From Rhodospirillaceae bacterium UBA3470 (GTDB taxonomy: Bacteria; Pseudomonadota; Alphaproteobacteria; Rhodospirillales; Casp-alpha2), in assembly GCA_002378125.1 (NCBI GenBank), contig DFRF01000095.1, positions 582 through 48,407 on the forward strand: a stretch of DNA of 47,826 bases. The letters are read 5' to 3'. Under the pieces are notes generated by a model. That model saw nothing but the letters and a program-made list of their open reading frames with translations, was not told the DNA's origin and did no database searches. This document shows, piece after piece, positions 15,994 to 24,347 of the stretch. Position 1 is the stretch's first letter. Every line of letters starts with the position of its first letter. Made by a program: the position numbers and the translations under genes.

Positions 15994-16859
15994 GCCCCGC
16001 GCCGGGCCAGTTGCGTCATCGAGATCAAGCCTTCGCGCGTCAACAAAGACACTGCCGGCGCCGCGCATGCCGCCGCCACCTCTTGGCGCCAAGGGTCGCG
16101 CCGCAGGCGCAGAACTAGATTGTCCGCATCTAGTACACCGGCCCGTTGCAGACTGTCCGAACTGGGATACATAGTCGCTTCCAGGAACAGGTTGAGCAGC
16201 CAATACAGGGTCCTGGCGAAAATCCAACGCCTGTGTCGGCTCATCCCCAAAACGCGCGACGCGAGGAACTGCCGCGCCGCCGCGATGTGTCGGGCCTCTT
16301 CGCGATGATGCAGGTTCAACACCTGCTCTGCCACCGGGCAGATCGTGTCATCCGCTGGTTTGGACAGCTTTAAGGCCTTCATGGCGAACGTATCGGTTAC
16401 CGTTTCACCGATGAATACCATGGCCCAGAACTCAGCAGTCTCAATACGGAGCCGTTTCGCAATAGCGGTGAGCAGGTGCGTCCCCGCAAGGCGCGGCCGG
16501 TCATCGTGACCGGCGCGATCGATCATCTCGAGGAACATGAGGCTATGCCCAGTCTCCTCGCGTATCTCCTGCAACATGACCCGAGCCTCTTCCGTCTCCA
16601 GGCCCAGAAGACCCGACTCCGTGACCCGGTTGATCAGCAAACCCTCAAGCCACAATCCGGCCGCGCATAGCCGCGTGTACTCCGCTCGGCTTAGGGCGAT
16701 GAATTGATCATCCGGCATCACCGATTGAAAGTCGGGACCCAATAGCAGACCTTTGGGAAGCCAGGGCCGCTCGGCCTCCGCAGCCTGCCAGTCAATGGCG
16801 GCAATGGGATCTTCGTAAGATCTTCCATGTTTGGCGATGCGGTCCAGAGCAGCGTTCAC
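15990..16859 (-). CDS. AurF-like diiron oxygenase
   Basis: AurF-type diiron proteins use dioxygen for N-oxygenation or other oxidations. The 289-aa all-helical protein shows the four-helix ligand pattern: E72 (LWLEGLL), E101/E102 with H105 (EIREETGHS), E152 (FIGETVTD) and E187/E188 with H191 (REEARH). All ferritin-like ligands look intact. The start is GTG in a GTGA overlap with the luciferase-like gene, and the stop overlaps the deacetylase-like gene. It is placed at the head of a lipoate/sHdr operon. The substrate is unknown. Confidence 0.82.
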   Translation of the reverse strand: MNAALDRIAKHGRSYEDPIAAIDWQAAEAERPWLPKGLLLGPDFQSVMPDDQFIALSRAEYTRLCAAGLWLEGLLINRVTESGLLGLETEEARVMLQEIREETGHSLMFLEMIDRAGHDDRPRLAGTHLLTAIAKRLRIETAEFWAMVFIGETVTDTFAMKALKLSKPADDTICPVAEQVLNLHHREEARHIAAARQFLASRVLGMSRHRRWIFARTLYWLLNLFLEATMYPSSDSLQRAGVLDADNLVLRLRRDPWRQEVAAACAAPAVSLLTREGLISMTQLARRGA

Positions 16860-17926
16860 GTCGTCACCTCCACCGGCGCCATCGACGTGTTCGCTGACAG
16901 AACCTTCGGCATCACGTCACACATCATTAATTCCAGGGATGCGATCGCTTCAGATACACTCAGATCGCCACCTCCCAAGACCAGAGATATACGGTCGACA
17001 CCGGATTGGCTAATGGTTCGCAGCCGTTTCGCCACGTGATCAGGTTCGCCAACACAGGCCAAACCAAGGGTTTCGAGGACGCTAAGGCTCAGCACGCCCT
17101 CCAAGAGCGGCGCGACCCAGCCCAACTTACGATAATGTTCATACCCTGCCACTTGCTGAACCATCATGGTGCGGGTGACATCCAGGATGCGCCGATAGGC
17201 CCACAGAATTCCGGGGCCCGCGCGGCGGCGTGATTGCTCGTGATCCAAGCCGCAATAGGCGGCCATAGTAAAAGATGTGAGACCTCCGGGATAGGCGGCC
17301 CGATAGCGCTTTAAGTCCACGTTAATCATGGGCCATGGCTTGAACGGACCGGTCAAAACGCCCAAACCCAATTGGGCAGCCAAGTCGAAACTCTCCGGAC
17401 TCACAGCAGCCATCCAACCTTCGCTAAGGCGCGGCGACGGCGCTGGGTTGAGTTCGAAACGCTGACCGGCACGATCCAACACGCCGGTATTTATATACCT
17501 GCGTAATTCGGCCAGGCGGGCGCCAAATTGCTCTCGGGTGTTGGACGGATCCACGCCAAAACCATCAAGTTCCGTTTTGGTCACCCCGCGACCGACGCCC
17601 CACATCACCCGGCCACCAGACAAAACGTCCAAGGTTGCCAACCTCTCGGCGATGCGAACTGGATCGTGTATAGGCAAGGGCAGGATAGCGAAGCCTAAGC
17701 GGACCGACGTAGTTTCACGGGCAATGGCCGCCAACAGCATGTCAGGCGCAGAGCTAGCGCTGTAATCCCCCAAGAAATGATGTTCTGGAAGCCAGATTGC
17801 ACCGATTCCGAGTTGGTCGGCAGCCTTGGCAATAGCTATCAGATCTTCGTACACATTCGAAACGGACGACGGCACCCCGTCTGGCCCTGGTGGGCGCGCG
17901 AGCTCGACGAATAAATCAACTTCCAT
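16856..17926 (-). CDS. Luciferase-like (LLM class) flavin-dependent oxidoreductase
   Basis: This family uses reduced FMN or F420 in a TIM barrel for monooxygenation or hydride transfer. The 356-aa protein shows the LLM signatures: LGIGAIWLPEHHFLGDY near the N-terminus, VRLGFAILPLPIHDPVRIAERLATLD, and GGRVMWGVGRG. It is the first gene of a run (LLM, AurF-like, HDAC-like, lipS2, lipT, lipS1, lplA, GATase-like) whose members are joined by overlaps or short gaps. Its promoter region is shared divergently with soxW and contains the TTGAATATG motif. The cofactor and substrate cannot be told. Confidence 0.85.
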   Translation of the reverse strand: MEVDLFVELARPPGPDGVPSSVSNVYEDLIAIAKAADQLGIGAIWLPEHHFLGDYSASSAPDMLLAAIARETTSVRLGFAILPLPIHDPVRIAERLATLDVLSGGRVMWGVGRGVTKTELDGFGVDPSNTREQFGARLAELRRYINTGVLDRAGQRFELNPAPSPRLSEGWMAAVSPESFDLAAQLGLGVLTGPFKPWPMINVDLKRYRAAYPGGLTSFTMAAYCGLDHEQSRRRAGPGILWAYRRILDVTRTMMVQQVAGYEHYRKLGWVAPLLEGVLSLSVLETLGLACVGEPDHVAKRLRTISQSGVDRISLVLGGGDLSVSEAIASLELMMCDVMPKVLSANTSMAPVEVTT

Positions 17927-17992
17927 GGCGCGCCAGATGCCTCCCGGCTCATTTTGTGATATAGTTTTGCGTCACCTGACACTTTACACATT

Positions 17993-18001
17993 TTGAATAT
18001 G
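17993..18001. promoter_or_regulatory. TTGAATATG motif in the divergent LLM/soxW control region
   Basis: An exact copy of the 9-mer seen upstream of dsrE and, inverted, upstream of soxX. It sits between the divergent LLM-lip operon and soxW (gap 17927-18074), about 70 bp from each start, and could therefore control both directions. No convincing -35/-10 pair was fixed here. Confidence 0.45.
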
Positions 18002-18074
18002 TCATTTACCATTGTCCAATAAATTCGTCCGGTCGGAGAGGATTGGCCACAACGCCAACAGGAGAAACGACATA

Positions 18075-18704
18075 ATGGCTTTGCGCATTCTCACAGGTCT
18101 ATTCGCCATCATCGTGCTTATCGGAGCGGGATCACTAGACGCCAGCGATAAAAAGAAACTACTGCCGGCAATCGAGCCTAACGAGGAAGGTGTCTACGTC
18201 CAACCTTGGTTCTATGAATCGTTCCTCAATCTTCGCGAGGATATCAGCGATAGCTCTAAGGAGGGCAAGCAACTGGTGATCCTCTGGGAGCAGCGTGGCT
18301 GTCCGTACTGCAGGGAAATGCATCACGTCAACCTGCGCCGCCCAGAAATCGTTAATTACATTCGCAAGAACTTCAACGTGATCCAAATGAACCTTTGGGG
18401 TGATCGCGAAGTCACCGATGTGGACGGCGAGGTAACCACGGAAAAGAAGCTGGCTCGTAAGTATCGTGTTCAGTTCACGCCTACGCTCCAATACTTCCCG
18501 CCCAGCCTTGACGCGAACTCACAGGTTCCCGGCCACGATATAGAGGTCTGGCGATTGCTAGGCTATTGGAAGCCCTTTCATTTCATGAACTCTTTCGTCT
18601 ACGTGAAGGACAAAGGTTACGAGACGGAACCTAACTTCCAGCGCTGGCTCCAAGCTCTCGCGCGTAAAATGGAAGCAGAAGGCAAAGAAGTGAAGCTCTG
18701 GTAG
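18075..18704 (+). CDS. soxW: SoxW-like periplasmic thioredoxin
   Basis: SoxW-type thioredoxins reduce or repair Sox proteins in the periplasm. The 209-aa product has an N-terminal signal peptide (hydrophobic residues 4-19, cleavage likely near LDAS) and the redox motif CPYC (C76, C79) in LWEQRGCPYCREMHH. The QFTPTLQYF segment has the conserved cis-proline context. I place the start at the ATG at 18075, preceded by AGGAGAAACGACATA; the longer frame from 18012 has no ribosome site and would bury the signal peptide. It converges on soxT with a 12-bp gap. Confidence 0.87.
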   Translation: MALRILTGLFAIIVLIGAGSLDASDKKKLLPAIEPNEEGVYVQPWFYESFLNLREDISDSSKEGKQLVILWEQRGCPYCREMHHVNLRRPEIVNYIRKNFNVIQMNLWGDREVTDVDGEVTTEKKLARKYRVQFTPTLQYFPPSLDANSQVPGHDIEVWRLLGYWKPFHFMNSFVYVKDKGYETEPNFQRWLQALARKMEAEGKEVKLW

Positions 18705-18716
18705 GCGCAATCGCCA

Positions 18717-19817
18717 CTATTCTCGGCTGAATACGGCGTTAAAGGCGCCGCCGAAGGTACCATCCTCCAGATACTTCATGCCGAAGTAACCGCCAAACAG
18801 AATCGACAATAGCGCCAGGACCGAGCCGATCGCCAACGTCGACATACCGGTGATACCCTGGCCGACCGTACAACCGAGCGCCATGACACCACCAATCCCC
18901 ATAATGGCACCACCAACCATGTGACGCATCATGTCATCGGCATCGGTAAAGGCTTCGACACGGAACTCGCCCGACGATTTAGCGGAGATGAATGAACCGA
19001 AAATTACTCCGCCGACAACGGTGATGCCGAAATTGATGGTCGAACCGGTGAAGGTCATAAGATACTGGATGCTCTCACCTACCGGCGCAACAAAGGTAAA
19101 GGACGACAGGGGAATCGGTTCGAAGTCATCAAAACCAATCACGCCGGTCACATACCACGCCACCGGTACAAGAAACCCAATAATGACTCCGCCGGTTATA
19201 TCGGCCTTGGAGGCACGAAACTCCGGGCTCTTGAAGATGAACCAAAAGAGACCGCCAGCCACTGCGGCCACGACGACCACGCGCGCGACGCTCTCCGGAA
19301 CCCCCAACAGGCCAAGAAACGTCGGCATGCCTTGATCCGCGATGCCTGTCGCCAACAAGTCCACGTTCATGGCGTCTTCCAGTTCGACCCGCGCCAAGCC
19401 CGTGAGGCCGCGGAGCGTCATGTACGCAAAGATACCAAGGAACAAGACTACGACCACGGATTTTAGATTTCCCGCGCCCAGGCGCACCAAGGTCTTGTTG
19501 CCGCACCCACCGGTCATGGTCATGCCAAACCCGAACAGCAAGCCGCCAATAATCGTTCCAGCCCAACCCAAATTAGGCGTCAGATAGATTGACGTCGCCA
19601 GGTCAACCGTACCAGTCATGTGCAAGGTCTGGCTGCCCAGGATGGCTACCGCAATAGCCAGCATCCACGCCCGGAACCGGTTCCAATCTCCCATGAACAC
19701 GGCGTCGGAGATCGCCCCCATAGTGCAGAAATTGGTTCGTTGCGCCGTAGCTCCAAAAATCACGCCGAGGACAAAGCCAAGGACGGAGACCAAAACGCCG
19801 TTGGGGATTTCTTCCAT
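18717..19817 (-). CDS. soxT: SoxT-like YeeE/YedE sulfur-transport membrane protein
   Basis: YeeE/YedE (TsuA-like) proteins move thiosulfate or reduced sulfur across the inner membrane through channel cysteines. The 366-aa protein is almost entirely hydrophobic, with about nine membrane segments, and carries the conserved cysteines of the family: C31 in AQRTNFCTMG, C105 in MTGGCGNKTLVRLG and one in MALGCTVGQGITG. It likely imports sulfur for the cytoplasmic TusA/DsrE/sHdr route. A good ribosome site (AAGGATATGTC) precedes the ATG. Its upstream region has a CATATTCA motif. Confidence 0.9.
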   Translation of the reverse strand: MEEIPNGVLVSVLGFVLGVIFGATAQRTNFCTMGAISDAVFMGDWNRFRAWMLAIAVAILGSQTLHMTGTVDLATSIYLTPNLGWAGTIIGGLLFGFGMTMTGGCGNKTLVRLGAGNLKSVVVVLFLGIFAYMTLRGLTGLARVELEDAMNVDLLATGIADQGMPTFLGLLGVPESVARVVVVAAVAGGLFWFIFKSPEFRASKADITGGVIIGFLVPVAWYVTGVIGFDDFEPIPLSSFTFVAPVGESIQYLMTFTGSTINFGITVVGGVIFGSFISAKSSGEFRVEAFTDADDMMRHMVGGAIMGIGGVMALGCTVGQGITGMSTLAIGSVLALLSILFGGYFGMKYLEDGTFGGAFNAVFSRE

Positions 19818-19878
19818 GACATATCCTTTCAGGGCACTGGATTAGCGAGCGACGCAATCGAACAAGGCTAGATTGCAT

Positions 19879-19886
19879 CATATTCA
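19879..19886. promoter_or_regulatory. CATATTCA motif in the divergent soxT/spermidine-synthase-like control region
   Basis: Eight bases match the soxX-side motif CATATTCAA (the ninth base differs). It lies about 60 bp before the soxT start in the 156-bp gap 19818-19973, which otherwise shows only AT-rich sequence. Confidence 0.4.
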
Positions 19887-19973
19887 CGTTTTGTAGATTA
19901 TCAATCAAGAGAGTATGCATATGGTGGCGTTTCGTGTGGAACCCATTTGTCGACGTTTTGAGGCGATCAATTC

Positions 19974-21494
19974 ATGAATAAGCTAGGGCTGGCCGCCGCC
20001 ATCTTTTTGTCTTCGGCTTCTGTCATGGTCCTAGAGATCGCGGCAGCCCGACTTCTGGCACCTTACGTGGGTATGTCCATCTACACCTGGACCTGTATTA
20101 TCGCTACGATCCTGGCCGGTATGTCAATTGGCCACTGGTTTGGTGGACATCTATCGGAAACGGACCCCACAAAGATCAACCGTCGCTTGGCCATACTGTT
20201 CGGCGCTGCGACGTGCAGTGTGATCCTGGTACCATTCGTTCTACGGATCGCTGCACCGCAGCTTCTTGTCGATGGCGCACCGTTCCTGGTCAGCATCAGC
20301 GTCCTGACAGCGCTATTGTTCTTCTTACCAAGCGTCCTCATTGCCTGCGTAACACCGATGATTACAAAGATGGCTATCGACGCTAAACCCGAAGCACGCG
20401 GCAGGACGTTAGGACGCATGTATGCGCTGGGTGCGCTGGGAAGTATCCTCGGCACCGTAGCCGCCGGTTTCGTTTTCATCTCCTGGATCGGGACCGCCGG
20501 TACAATCCTGAGCGTCGCAGCAGCGTTGGCTATCATGGGGGCCGCGTTTGCAGTTACTGCTCGACACAAGCTGACCATCAGCATCGTCTTAGCCCTTCTC
20601 GTCATTGCTGCGGTGGCTACGATCCTCGGTCGCACGGCCTTCGCGAGCGTATGCCTCGAGGAGAGCCGTTATTACTGTATCCGGGTCGTGGATTTCGTCG
20701 ATCCCGAAGCGACCGAGGCGCGTCTCATGGTGTTGGATCACATGGGACATGGGATCAACGAGCGTCGCGACCCCACCGCTCTGCATAGCTCCTATGTAGA
20801 ATTGACTCACGAGATCGTACAACAACGGTTCGGCCATACACGCGATCTACGATCATTCTTCATCGGCGGCGGCGCTTACACATTGCCGCGCACATGGGCC
20901 GGCCGTTTCCCGGATGGACGGCATACAGTCTCCGAAATCGATCCGGCGGTGACCCGCACCGCCATCCACCATATGTGGTTTAAGCGCCACCCCTCTATCA
21001 AAATAATCCATCAGGACGCGCGCCGAATCCTTCAGAAACAGCCGCGGGAACCCCTGTTTGATGTGATTGTTGGAGACGCGTTCCACGACATTTCGGTGCC
21101 GGCCCATCTTGTAACTGCGGAGTTCGCTGGTGAAGTTGCCGCTCGGCTCTCCAAACACGGGGTCTATATTCTGACCATTATCGACAGCCACCGCGAGCCG
21201 GCATTTCTGCTTGCGCAGGTTCGGACACTATCCGAATTCTTTCCTGCCGTTGAGGTCTGGTCTGATGTTGCCCAGGCCTCGTCGGGAAAGCGCCTCACCT
21301 ATCTCCTGGTAGCCTCACGCGCGCCGGTCCCCGTGGCACGGTTGGCATCCAGCCAGTTCCCCAACCGCGTTTGGGCCCGGCAAATTCTCACTGACATCGC
21401 CGGTCGCCTGGGCCCGGCCGACGTACCTATCTTAACCGATGACTTTGCGCCGGTTGACCGGTTGCTACGCGATGTCTCGGCGTTCGGGGATTAG
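19974..21494 (+). CDS. Membrane-fused spermidine-synthase-like protein
   Basis: The N-terminal ~210 residues form several hydrophobic membrane segments (opening LGLAAAIFLSSASVMVLEIAAARLLAPYVG, a motif typical of these fused proteins). The C-terminal half is a spermidine-synthase-like methyltransferase fold: FFIGGGAYTLPR (glycine-rich loop), VSEIDPAVTR, IIHQDARRIL and VIVGDAFHDISVP. Whether it makes polyamines is doubtful, since many fused members lack that activity. It is divergent from soxT and lies before tusA on the same strand; its link to sulfur metabolism is positional only. Confidence 0.82.
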   Translation: MNKLGLAAAIFLSSASVMVLEIAAARLLAPYVGMSIYTWTCIIATILAGMSIGHWFGGHLSETDPTKINRRLAILFGAATCSVILVPFVLRIAAPQLLVDGAPFLVSISVLTALLFFLPSVLIACVTPMITKMAIDAKPEARGRTLGRMYALGALGSILGTVAAGFVFISWIGTAGTILSVAAALAIMGAAFAVTARHKLTISIVLALLVIAAVATILGRTAFASVCLEESRYYCIRVVDFVDPEATEARLMVLDHMGHGINERRDPTALHSSYVELTHEIVQQRFGHTRDLRSFFIGGGAYTLPRTWAGRFPDGRHTVSEIDPAVTRTAIHHMWFKRHPSIKIIHQDARRILQKQPREPLFDVIVGDAFHDISVPAHLVTAEFAGEVAARLSKHGVYILTIIDSHREPAFLLAQVRTLSEFFPAVEVWSDVAQASSGKRLTYLLVASRAPVPVARLASSQFPNRVWARQILTDIAGRLGPADVPILTDDFAPVDRLLRDVSAFGD

Positions 21495-21502
21495 GCCTCC
21501 CT

Positions 21503-21513
21503 TGAATAATTCA
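21503..21513. promoter_or_regulatory. TGAAT-A-ATTCA palindrome overlapping the tusA promoter
   Basis: TGAATAATTCA is symmetric about its central base and repeats the TGAAT half-site of the TTGAATATG motif. It ends 13 bp before an extended -10 element (TGTTATAAT, 21527-21535), a suitable place for a repressor overlapping the -35 position. Confidence 0.45.
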
Positions 21514-21526
21514 CATTTTTATACAA

Positions 21527-21535
21527 TGTTATAAT
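21527..21535 (+). promoter_or_regulatory. Extended -10 promoter element of tusA
   Basis: TGTTATAAT combines a TGn extension with a consensus -10 hexamer (21530-21535), 51 bp before the tusA ATG. No well-spaced consensus -35 is present, which is common for extended -10 promoters. Confidence 0.55.
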
Positions 21536-21586
21536 CGTCAGGACACTAGAACTGGTGTCAGCGTCGGGAACGACAGTGAGGCAAGC

Positions 21587-21811
21587 ATGGCCACTCAGAC
21601 TATCGACACGTCGGGAATGAACTGCCCGATCCCCATCCTGAAGGCAAAAAAGGCGATCAAAACCATGGACGCCGGTAGCACCTTGGAGGTCATCTCTACG
21701 GATCCCGGCTCGGTTCGGGATTTTGAGGCTTTCAGCCGTGCGACGGGCAACGAACTTTTGGAATCGGTGGAAGAGACCGGCGTCTTCCGGTTTGTCATCC
21801 AGAAAAGTTGA
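21587..21811 (+). CDS. tusA: TusA sulfur-carrier protein
   Basis: TusA carries persulfide sulfur and passes it to DsrE-type proteins in sulfur oxidisers. The 74-aa protein has the family signature GMNCPIPILKAKKAI with the active-site Cys13 in CPxP. Its length is typical and a GAGG site precedes the ATG. It has its own promoter and sits about 12 kb from dsrE in this window, rather than adjacent to it. The 220-bp gap after it (21812-22031) shows no clear gene or strong terminator. Confidence 0.93.
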   Translation: MATQTIDTSGMNCPIPILKAKKAIKTMDAGSTLEVISTDPGSVRDFEAFSRATGNELLESVEETGVFRFVIQKS

Positions 21812-22031
21812 TCGCCCTTTGATGGCCTCGCCAAAGTTCCAGATCCATCAACCGTCCCTTGAAGCAGTTGTCGCCTAAACAAATGGTATGACGAGCAATC
21901 AGCTTAGCTAACCCGCTGGTTTTTCTGATCCTTCATCGAAGGTTCGATATGCGTCCCTTATCAAATATATCTGAGGCATCCCCAGTCCCACTAGCATTGT
22001 TTACATCGTCGTTCGCATGCAATGTTAGATA

Positions 22032-23441
22032 ATGGCGCATCCCACTTACTTCGATGTTATTGATCATCATGCGTTACTAAGGGCGTTTCCCATCGGCACA
22101 GCGTTTCTTGAAGGCCGCACGCGGCTGAGCCGTGATGAACTACACACCATGCAGGACGCCCAGTTCCGCACCTGCATGAAGCGCGGCTGGGAGATACCCT
22201 TTTACCGTCGGCTCTGGTCTGCACGCGGGATTGAACCGGGGGATATCAACGGCATTGCGGATATTTCCAAGTTACCAACCTACGATAAGACCGACATCAT
22301 GCGCAGTGTCGAAGCGTATCCGCCCTTCGGCGATTTCCACGGCATGGAAAGCTTTAGCGATACGCTCGAGAGCCGGCCGCCGGTTATTCTTCACACAACT
22401 AGCGGCACCACAGGAACGCCGCAACCGCTTCTTTTCGGTCCAAAATCCAGGGAAGTGCAGAACATTCTAATGGCGCGGGCCTTCATGTTGCAGGGACTGG
22501 GGCCAGGGGACATGGTCCATTCCGTGCTTGGTTTTGGGACAGTAAACGGTGGGCACTATGTCCGCGAAGCGATCAATCACTACACTAACGCCTTGTTATT
22601 GACGGCAGGAACAGGCAGCGAGACGCCGTCGCGAAAACAAGTCCATCTCATGAATGTCTACGGCACGACCGTGCTGGTCGGGTTCGCGGACTACTTGAGC
22701 AAGCTAGCAGACGTCGCCCGGAATGAAGGGTTGGAGCCCGGGACAGATATTCCTATCAAACTGATTTGCGCAGCCATCGGCGGCGCCCCCCGCGACGTCC
22801 TATCCGAGGCCTGGGGCGGCGCTGAGGTTTGCGACTTCTACGGCGTCGGCGACACCGGATTTATTGCCGCCGAGGGGCCCGAGCAGGATGGACTTCATAT
22901 ATGGGAAGACGCCCATTTCGTGGAGATCATTGACCCGGATGATCTGACGCCCGCAGACAATGGCCAAGTCGGGAACATTTGCGTCACTGCTTTGTTCAAG
23001 GACGACATCTTCCCCAACATCCGATTCAATACGAATGACTTGTCCGCGATCGAGACCAGGGCCGGACCGCTGGATTGGAACCTACGGCGATTGCGGGGCT
23101 TTCTCGGACGCAGCGACGATATGGTCAAGCTACGCGGTATCAACGTATACCCGACCGCCGTCGGAGAGATATTGAAGCTTGCTGGCGACAACACGGGGGA
23201 GTTTTTCTGCCGCGTTCAGCAAACCGATGGGCGTGACAATATGATCGTGGCGGTGGAAAGTGCAGCGGCACCTTCTGATTGGAGCGGCTTGGCGGAGCAG
23301 TTCAGATCCCTGCTTCGCCAGAAAATCGGGGTCGACTTCAGCGTCGAATTGGTTGCCCCGGGCGATCTTGAGCCCCTCACCAAAATCAACAGCCGCCAAA
23401 AGCCCGTGCGGTTAGCGGATGATCGACCGAAGGTGCCTTAA
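22032..23441 (+). CDS. PaaK-like acyl/aryl-CoA ligase (AMP-binding)
   Basis: Members of this branch activate aryl or acyl acids to CoA thioesters using ATP. The 469-aa product has the AMP-binding P-loop TSGTTGTPQPLLFG, an adenine/acid-site segment DFYGVGDTGFIAAEG, and RLRGFLGRSDDMVKLRGINVYPTAVGEIL, the hinge and C-terminal motif of phenylacetate-CoA ligases. The substrate is unknown. No strong ribosome site is visible before the ATG at 22032. It converges with the downstream deacetylase gene, with a single base between the two stops. Confidence 0.83.
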   Translation: MAHPTYFDVIDHHALLRAFPIGTAFLEGRTRLSRDELHTMQDAQFRTCMKRGWEIPFYRRLWSARGIEPGDINGIADISKLPTYDKTDIMRSVEAYPPFGDFHGMESFSDTLESRPPVILHTTSGTTGTPQPLLFGPKSREVQNILMARAFMLQGLGPGDMVHSVLGFGTVNGGHYVREAINHYTNALLLTAGTGSETPSRKQVHLMNVYGTTVLVGFADYLSKLADVARNEGLEPGTDIPIKLICAAIGGAPRDVLSEAWGGAEVCDFYGVGDTGFIAAEGPEQDGLHIWEDAHFVEIIDPDDLTPADNGQVGNICVTALFKDDIFPNIRFNTNDLSAIETRAGPLDWNLRRLRGFLGRSDDMVKLRGINVYPTAVGEILKLAGDNTGEFFCRVQQTDGRDNMIVAVESAAAPSDWSGLAEQFRSLLRQKIGVDFSVELVAPGDLEPLTKINSRQKPVRLADDRPKVP

Positions 23442-23442
23442 A

Positions 23443-24312
23443 TCACCGACCGGACGGGGGGAACGTCTTCGTCCAATGCTCCATGATCTGAGCACGGGTC
23501 GCGATCCAGATACCGTCCGTGGCACTCACCCGCTCGATAAATGATTCCAACGCCGCCGCCCGCCCAGGCCGGCCGGAAATTCTCAAATGGAGGCCCAACG
23601 ACATCATGCGGGGCGCTACTGCCCCCTCGTCATACAGCACATCCAAGGTATCGTTCAGATAGATAACCCAGTCTCTGGGCGTGTAGGCCGGTGCGTTCCA
23701 CATCTTCATATCGTTGGTATCAATGGCGTAGGGCAGGATTAGTATGGGCTTACCAATCTTGGTATCCGTATCCCAGAACGGCTTATCGTCACTATAATCG
23801 TCCATGTGGTAGCGGTAGTCTTCCTCAATCAACAGGCGCCGAGTATTCGCGGTAAACAGATACCGCGACAGCCAGCCCACAGGGCGGGTTCCCGTCGTCT
23901 GCTCAATCGATTGGGCCGCACGGCGGATAAACGCGCGCTCCGTTTCCTCGTCCATGTTGTGCTGGACCTGCCAACGATATCCATGGGCACAGGTTTCATG
24001 CCCATCATCGGCGATACGCCTTGCAATTTCTGGCGCCCGCTCGAGGCTTTGCGCCGCGGCGGTAAACGTCGCCGGAAGATTACGCCGCGCGAGCATGTCC
24101 ATGATCCGCGGAGCTCCCGCCTTAATGCCGTAGGCGTAGTTACTCTCGTTAGAGAAATTCCGAACGCCAGGCTTCACCATCATGCCCATCTCATCAACGG
24201 CTTCAGCTCGCGAATCGCCATCCAAAACCGACATCTCGGCACCCTCTTCAACATTCACAACAATCGATAGGGCGAGACGCGCGCCGTTCGGCCAGATGGG
24301 TTCGGTGTTCAA
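23443..24312 (-). CDS. PuuE-like polysaccharide-deacetylase-family hydrolase (1)
   Basis: This NodB-fold protein belongs to the PuuE/allantoinase-like branch, which hydrolyses cyclic amides or ureides rather than sugars. The 289-aa product shows NVEEGAE, NYAYGIKAGAPRI, DDGHETCAHGYRW (metal-binding histidines) and NTRRLL. It resembles the second copy at 27310-28224 motif for motif. The start is TTG at 24312, with no in-frame ATG early enough. It follows the MmgE/PrpD gene by 35 bp and probably shares its operon. Confidence 0.82.
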   Translation of the reverse strand: MNTEPIWPNGARLALSIVVNVEEGAEMSVLDGDSRAEAVDEMGMMVKPGVRNFSNESNYAYGIKAGAPRIMDMLARRNLPATFTAAAQSLERAPEIARRIADDGHETCAHGYRWQVQHNMDEETERAFIRRAAQSIEQTTGTRPVGWLSRYLFTANTRRLLIEEDYRYHMDDYSDDKPFWDTDTKIGKPILILPYAIDTNDMKMWNAPAYTPRDWVIYLNDTLDVLYDEGAVAPRMMSLGLHLRISGRPGRAAALESFIERVSATDGIWIATRAQIMEHWTKTFPPSGR

Positions 24313-24347
24313 AGGTTCAGTCCTTGCTTTCGGGTCGAATTGGTAAC

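Noticed and set aside
15994..16227. Longer N-terminus for the HDAC-like protein starting at 16227
   Set aside because: It lies inside the AurF-like gene, encodes a low-complexity stretch without homology-like features, and the ATG at 15993 gives a clean ATGA overlap with family-typical length.
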